Assembly: GCA_020080175.1 (NCBI GenBank)
Contig: JAGHQL010000148.1
Location: 1-64,000, forward strand
Origin: Glutinoglossum americanum
Lineage: Eukaryota; Ascomycota; Geoglossomycetes; Geoglossales; Geoglossaceae
DNA: 64,000 nucleotides
Direction of reading: 5' to 3'
Both the position numbers and the translations under genes were made by a program. The notes under the pieces were generated by a model. That model searched no databases. It was given only the letters and a program-made list of their open reading frames with translations, and was not told the origin of the DNA. Positions 57,966 to 64,000 of this stretch are shown one piece after another (the stretch's first letter is position 1; every line of letters starts with the position of its first letter).

Positions 57966-60900
57966 CTATAGAGGGGAGGATTCTTCGAGGGAGGGAGGGA
58001 GGAGCCGTGATTGCCGAGTAGCGCTATGTTTAGGGGTATCCTCATTGCCGATGCGTGTCTGCATAAACTCATCCTCAATTTGAGTGTCATCATATTGACC
58101 GTCGTCCTCACGAGTATCATCTTGCCGATCCCTATCTATTTCTTCTCCCTGGTCGTCAAACCTCTCTTCGTCCCGGATCTCTTGGCACTTGAGTTTACTA
58201 GGCTTCCTCTCTGTGCCTTCTCCTTTCCTTTCTGGGGTTCGGTCGGGGCTCAATAGTCCTTCATTCTCTTTTCTGCACCGAGGAGCAGGCCACGTAATCG
58301 GATCTGTCTTTCCTGAAGGATCTCGGGTCCACCCCGGAATGTAAGGGCTACTTTGAGGCGTCTCTTGAAGACCCTTCGAGCACTCTGGACCTATGCTGGG
58401 TGGCGAGCTGTCTGCCCGGCGGCGGCAGCGGCGGCTACCCGTGCCACCACAGTCACCGCTATAGGTGGTTCCAGATGATGGGGTCGGGGGTGAGAATTCC
58501 GGGCTCGGGGACCGTAGAGAGTTTGTGGACTCATCAGACGGATGACGCGAGTGGCTAAAGTGGGGCCCGTGGCCATTCCGCCTTGCTGAGGACGGTCTGA
58601 AAGACGCGCTTCGAGGGCTCTCAGGTGGCGACTCATAGGGCGAAGATAAAGTCGTTTGGGACCTCGCCAACATGCTCTGTAACAAGGGAAGCTCGAGGTA
58701 GCTCGCAGTAGCTGGGTAGCGGGAGAAGAGGACCAGACCCAGGCAGAGGAAAAGGAGAAGAGATTGAACAATAGACATACGCTTCTGAAATATCACTTCG
58801 TCGGCGAGGATGCTGAGCCGAGCGCTGATCGCTACAATCTCACGCTGTGACTGCTCACGCTGGGTTTCGAGCTCGATGACCGTGGACTGCCAGAGTAAAT
58901 CATACATTTGTCTCTGAATTAAATTGGTTAGTAGAGAAAACCAAAAAAATCTCTAGCATGAAGATTAGGGCAGGCTCTTACAAAACCCCTCAGCTCGTTG
59001 AGAACAGTAGCATTCAGATTCTCCAGGAAATTAGTGGTCCTTGCCAATTGCCTCTTTTCCACCTTGACAAATGCGTCACGCAGAATTCTAGACTGCTCCT
59101 CAATGTACTGTAGAGACAGGGTAGCATTTGCTTCCAGTAATTGTAGACGCTTATGAATCGTTTTGAAAAAGCCCTCCTGCGTCGTAGGGTTCGCAGGAGG
59201 TGGTCCAGCAGTAGAGACTTGGTGGTGTCGGGCATCCTGGAGTGTATGATTGGACACTTTAGTTGGGGTCTCTGACACATTCGGTGGTCCCGCATCTTTC
59301 GTAGTGTTTGAACTTTTCGATACTTGGGTTGGCTGCACTGGTGCGGGTGCTGGATCTTTCGCTGACGATGGCGTCACTTGGACGGCGGCAGAAGCTGATA
59401 CGGTCGGGGCATCTTCATGAGAGGGCTCAGGTCTAGCATCTGCCTGAGCATGAGAGGTGCCGGTCTGCCCCTCTTGTGAGCTATCGTCCGGCTTGCACTC
59501 GGGAGGACCGGAGATATTGAAGAGTGAAAAGAGGGTCTCTAATTCTGCAATGAGTTGCTGATCACAAGATGATGTGTCTCCCCCGTCTATGGAGCCAGTC
59601 GTGATCCCACCTTCGGTTTTGCCGGCCTTGCTCGATGCTGCTCTTGGCTGTTCGTCAGATTTCTCATCTGATGGCTCCTGTACAGCTCCCGAAGCCGAAT
59701 TCTGTATCTCAGTGGTGGCGCTTTCAGCCGCGGCGAAGCTTTGCGTAGTGCTCTCTGCTTCTGGCACCACTTCCAGTGCAGATTCCTCCTCGCGTCTGTA
59801 TTCCTCCATCATCGTCGTCCCATGTACTCTCAAGAGACTGACTGGGCAGTAAAATTCATTTCCATAGTGAGTCAGAAACTCAACCCGCAGATATCTCGCC
59901 CAGATAAGCGGGTTCTGAACGGGGAACGCCTGGACCTCGCGGCTATTACGTGCCTCAAAGATACCCAATTCTTTCCACCGGTCAGCCGTGGTCGGATAGC
60001 GGTCTGACGCGGATACTCTAAAGGAGCGGAACATGGATGAAAAAAATTCAAAATTGGCAAGAACAACGGTGTCGACTAAGATGTCGTTGCATAGCTCAAC
60101 GGTGAAGAATTTGTTATTAGCAGCGCACTTATTGAGCATATAGCTGTCTTTATTTTCGACGAGAATTGACGATGAGCCTTTGCCCTCCGGGTTTGTCTTG
60201 AGCACCGTCGCGGCACAGTCAAAAGACGCATAGTTGATCCTTTCGGCGCATGTTTTGCCAGCATCTTTTGGTCTCGATCTTATTGCCCCCCGAACACCGT
60301 CCTCGTTTTCTGGGGCATTCGTCCCGGCGACATGGGCATTTGCACTCCTCGTAGTGGTCCAGAGGTTTGTTTCGGTCGTTCCACTCCCACCTGACCCAAA
60401 CCCCTTGAAGTCTAGTTCGATCTCCGAATCCTCGCCCAGCGAGTCAAGCACATTGTCGATACCTCCCGGACGTCTTCTGTGCTCCTTGGGTACCTGCCGC
60501 CTTTCCCCAATATTCTCGCCTGACTGTCCCGCTCGCTCCAGATTCTGCTTTTTCCATTCTTCGAAGGACAGGAAATTCGCCTCGTCCAGTAGTGCCTCAG
60601 TTTCTCGATCTATATCTTCGACAGTATTTGTGGTCGTGGTAGGCTGCGGAGGCGTAGCTGGAGGCGATTCAATGGACGTAGTCGTTGCATTAACAGATAG
60701 AACTGTTGTTGTTGTTGCTGCCACGGTCACCTCACCCTGGCTCGTAGGATGCAGACTGAGGCTAAAATTTCGTCTCGCAGCCTCAGATACGGGCAGAGGA
60801 TTAGGTTCAGAGTTTATTCCGCTTTCATCGAGGATCGAGGCACCAGCCCAGCCTGTCTTCAGACACTGCTGCGGTAAGGTATGCGTGATGTAATTCACGG

Positions 60901-61042
60901 TTCGTGATTGGCAGGTAGATATGGCAGGTATCGCGGACGTTGTAGATAGTGTGGATGCGGCATCTACGGCGGGGAATGTGCCGAGGAGAAGCAGGAGAAC
61001 CGCAGCGGCATGGAAAAGACAGTCACTGCCAGTCCCAGTCAT
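57966..61042 (-). CDS. SLP1: Slp1-type SUN-domain membrane protein
   Basis: ER/nuclear-envelope SUN-like protein; yeast Slp1 works with Emp65 to protect soluble ER proteins from degradation. Two exons (61042-58982, 58913-57966) sum to 3009 nt, 1002 aa. The N-terminal signal peptide (about 8-29: FHAAAVLLLLLGTFPAVDA) precedes a Thr/Ser-rich lumenal region, FLSFEEWKKQNL (a conserved Slp1/Osteopotentia motif) and the SUN domain (about 267-405: INYASFDCAATVL, KDSYMLNKC, FEFFSSMFRSFRVS, RVEFLTHYGNEFYCPVS). A long Ser/Pro/Glu linker leads to a coiled segment that crosses the intron, then one membrane helix (about 735-755: IVQSLLLFLCLGLVLF). The last 250 residues, Ser/Pro- and then Asp/Glu-rich, would face the cytosol. 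The SUN domain lies mid-protein, as in Slp1, not C-terminal as in nuclear-envelope Sad1/SUN1. Confidence 0.93.
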
Positions 61043-61789
61043 GCTGGATGCATTTTCGTCGGAGAGGAAAGCCACGTACGGCGGACTCCGGGCAGAAAGG
61101 TTGCATATGTTATTACCTTTCCTGAACGGATAACGGGATATACGTTGGGGGAACAATAGCTCCATCCCCACGCCGCTTTTGCGTTGTAGGATAAAGTCTG
61201 GGGTAAGCCTGTCTTGGAGACATTCTATTTGAGTCACACCGACATCGCAATATCAGGTATTGGTCTGACGATGCCACCTCCTACTAAGCAGTGCGCTGCA
61301 GACTATGTGCTCTCGCGATTCAATACGATGTTTCCCCGATGACCCAACCAAAAACCATGCAGACCAACGGCTTTTCGCTGCTTCCAGGCGGCAACTCGAC
61401 GCATCCGGAGTCGGGACGAACTAAACGTGCGTACATGTACATGGTGCCGACATACATGGTCGTACAGCAAGCAGGAATATCCAGCATATCTCCTACCGCT
61501 CTGCATAGATACAGTAGGATAATTGAGAACTCGCTGGAACTGTGGGCGAGTGACCGCTCTGGAAGCTAACAGCGAACTAACCTCAACAACCCCAACCCCA
61601 CAAACTAGACTTCCCTGTAGAAATAACACACGTTCTGCCATTGCTTGCCAGCAGGACCACGACCCACACGAATCGACGCCTTTGCTGCATCTTTTTTTCG
61701 AGCATTCTCATTCTCCAGTCCTTTGGATCCAACAGCACGGCATTCCAATTGAAAGAGCCGGCCCAACCAGCGCGCTTCGCTTAGTGGCA
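61043..61789. promoter_or_regulatory. SLP1/ABC transporter divergent upstream region
   Basis: 747 bp between opposing start codons. Open frames here have no family resemblance. No specific regulatory site recognised. Confidence 0.45.
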
Positions 61790-64000
61790 ATGTTCGCCGG
61801 CTGTACTGGTCCGGCATGGCAGCTTGACGATTTCACACGTTGTTTTGAGAGAGAGTAACAATCACCCTCCCCACTACAAGTCTCGAATTCCAATTCTGAT
61901 ACTCGCCGTTGGGCATAGATACCTGCAGATCTTCTTTCCTCTTTTCGCCTGTGGGGCGTCATTTTCATTTCTATCGATCCAGGCGATCAGACGTACAGTC
62001 AAGCTAAAAACAGTCGCATACGATAAGCTTCGAAGCAATTGCAGCAATGGGAACGTTCTTGGAGTCCCAGGACGCTACGGTGAGCTGGAACAGGACGCAG
62101 AAGACGACGACGACGACGAAGATTATTTTTTCCAAAACGGGCACGTGTCGCTGCCCGGAACGAGAAGCCAAGCGAACGGGTCCACTATCCAGATAGACCG
62201 GCCAAGAGGAGAGGTGCTCTTGGTTGCGGTCGAGGAATTGGCTGTCATTGGTATGATAGCTATCAATTTCATTGCCTTGTGGACTCAGGCATGGGGACCG
62301 AATGGGACTTTGGCAGCTATCGCGGGTCTAACTACATGGAGCTACATCCTTATACTCTCATCTTTGCGGCTAATGTTCTCGAGCTCAACTCGACACTCAT
62401 TCCCAAAGATCTGGGGTCATACCGCATTCCTTTATGGCTTCAACTTCCTCTTTACAGTCATGTTGTTCCGCTCAGCTGTCATTCATCCTCGGTCGAGGCT
62501 CGCACAGAGCTTGATGATATCTGATTTCGCATTGGTGACACTGCTCTTCGTCATAGCAATTTCTACGCGGAAGGGGAACAAGGCGGTAGTTCTCGAATAC
62601 GAGGATGGCCTCCAACCGTCTTCGGAGCCGCTAGCTAGCGTCCTCTCGTTGGTGACTTTTAGTTGGGTGGATGCTATCGTTTGGAAGGGATATAGAAAAA
62701 CATTCGAGATGGCGGATGTTTGGAATCTGATTCCTAAGGATAAAGCTACATATATCCTACGAGATTTTCGGCAGGCAAAGTGAGCATCCGTGCAACTAAT
62801 ACGCCATTCCACTACCCTAACTGAATATCAGGAAAACGTCAAAGTTAGCATGGCACTTGCTAAAGTATTTTCGCCGTCTTCTGCTCGTCCAATCTTTCTG
62901 GGCTTGCTTTTCTGGGCTCTTCACATTTGCGCCGACTCTACTGTTGAGGGCAATTCTCCGATACGTGGAGGATCCCCGAGAAACTCCTATCAACGCTGCG
63001 TGGCTATACGTAATTCTTCTTTTCGTCTCGGGATGCGTCCAAGCTTTGGCAGATGGACAGGCTCTCTGGATAGGGCGAAAGATATGTATGAGGTTGCGTG
63101 CTGTTATCATCGGCGAGGTATACTCTAAGGCGCTGAGGCGGAAGGCTGCTGCAGGGAACGATACCGTTCTTTTGGATGGGGGCCAAGGAGACCCAAAAGC
63201 AGGCCTTTTAAAGAGAGTCATGTCATTCGGCCGCAAGAAAAAGGTAGATATGAAGGATGACAGCACCAAACCTATCGTCGATAAAGATATTTCCGACTCA
63301 CAGGTAAATGTCGGGACAATTATCAACCTGATGGCGGTTGATTCTTTCAAGGTGGCAGAAGTTAGCGCATATCTCCACCTTCTGTGGGGCAGCGTCCCCA
63401 TACAGATTATCGTCGCGGTCACTCTGCTTTATATGATCTTAGGCCTAAGTTCGATCGCAGGAATCGGCGCTATGCTCCTCCTGTTGCCGATCAACATTGT
63501 CATTGCTAGACGGTTCAGGAAGATCCAGAAAAGGATCATGGCGGCTACTGACGGAAGAATTAATAGCACGAACGAGGTCCTGCAAAACATCAGGATTATT
63601 AAGTTTTTTGCGTGGGAAGAGCGGTTTGGTCATATCGTCAACGACAAGAGAGCCATAGAGCTTCGGGCCCTTAGGAGCCGCTACATGCTCTGGGCAGCAG
63701 CAGCAACCATCTGGTACGGAGCACCAATTTTCATCACACTCTCGACGTTTTTCATCTACACTGTCATTGAGAAGAGAGACTTGATACCATCGGTTGCATT
63801 TACTGCGCTCTCCCTCTTCAATATACTCCGTGTTCCGCTGGATCAGCTCGCCGATATGCTTGCACATGTACAGGAATCGAAGGTCTCAGTGGATAGAGTC
63901 GAGGAGTTTTTGAACGAAGAGGAGACGGAGAAATACAAACAACTGAAAGACGGTGTAGACGAAAGCGGAGACCCGCTGATTGGGTTTGAGAATGCTTCTT
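61790..64000 (+). CDS. MRP-type (ABCC) ABC transporter, 3' end outside window
   Basis: Full-size ABC transporter of the Ybt1/Bat1-like MRP group, usually vacuolar, exporting anionic or conjugated compounds. Exons 61790-61854, 61919-62779 and 62832 onward; the frame is continuous to the window end. Start MFAGCTGPAWQLDDFTRCFERE, then a TMD0 of several helices with an acidic DDDDDED loop, the lasso linker (FSWVDAIVWKGYRKTFEMADVWNLIP), and TMD1 with QALADGQALWIGRKICMRLR, SKALRRKA and ILQNIRIIKFFAWEERF-type coupling sequence. The window stops at ESGDPLIGFENAS, just before the first nucleotide-binding domain, so Walker A and later parts cannot be examined. Confidence 0.93.

Noticed and set aside
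60234-60893. 219-codon plus-strand frame opposite the SLP1 exon
   Set aside because: It is the antisense shadow of the Ser/Thr-rich lumenal region of the SUN protein; Val/Ser bias follows directly from that.

Overview
The window is nuclear DNA from a filamentous ascomycete (Pezizomycotina). Evidence: protein genes carry many 50-100 nt introns with GT...CTAAC...AG signals; the Ste12 factor has the C-terminal C2H2 finger pair typical of filamentous fungi; gene content is ordinary ascomycete housekeeping. The number of introns (LSC1, NDUFA12, LTV1) would fit an early-diverging class such as Pezizomycetes, but that is a guess. I found no tRNA, rRNA, CRISPR, transposon, viral fossil or toxin remnant.

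Layout, left to right. 1-1327 is gene-poor and opens with a G-rich tract. NHX1 (+, first exon not found) is followed by INO80 (+). HIS6 (-) and FAF1 (+) are head to head. A 4.2 kb gene-free stretch (14.56-18.82 kb) holds a 9-bp tandem repeat broken by a 10-N gap. Then STE12 (+), a V-ATPase subunit f gene of 88 aa (+), ELP3 (-)/LSC1 (+), AP-2 mu (+), a BTB-like protein (+), a CaaX-tailed ubiquitin protease (-)/MRPL7 (+), STE11 MAPKKK (-)/VPS18 (+), complex I NDUFA12 (-)/PGS1 (+), LTV1 (-)/LSG1 (+), an ACAD10/11-like acyl-CoA dehydrogenase (+), a Spo12-family protein (+), a eukaryotic amidoligase (+), a small Cys-rich ORF (-), an Slp1-type SUN protein (-), and an MRP-type ABC transporter (+) that runs off the right edge.

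Many genes are divergent pairs with short shared upstream regions: HIS6/FAF1, ELP3/LSC1, USP/MRPL7, NDUFA12/PGS1 and LTV1/LSG1. Two pairs are functionally matched: LTV1 and LSG1 act late in 40S and 60S maturation, and NDUFA12 and PGS1 both serve the mitochondrial inner membrane. STE11 and STE12, the top kinase and end transcription factor of one MAPK pathway, lie about 15 kb apart.

Exon models were built by hand. For most genes the summed exon lengths are exact multiples of three, which supports the splice sites. The most notable observations are an 84-nt phase-symmetric STE12 exon whose skipping would leave one perfect hybrid zinc finger, a USP protease ending in a polybasic tract plus CaaX box, an amidoligase with an N-myristoylation-type start, and a 21-nt microexon in NDUFA12. 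I see no wholly new multi-gene system.
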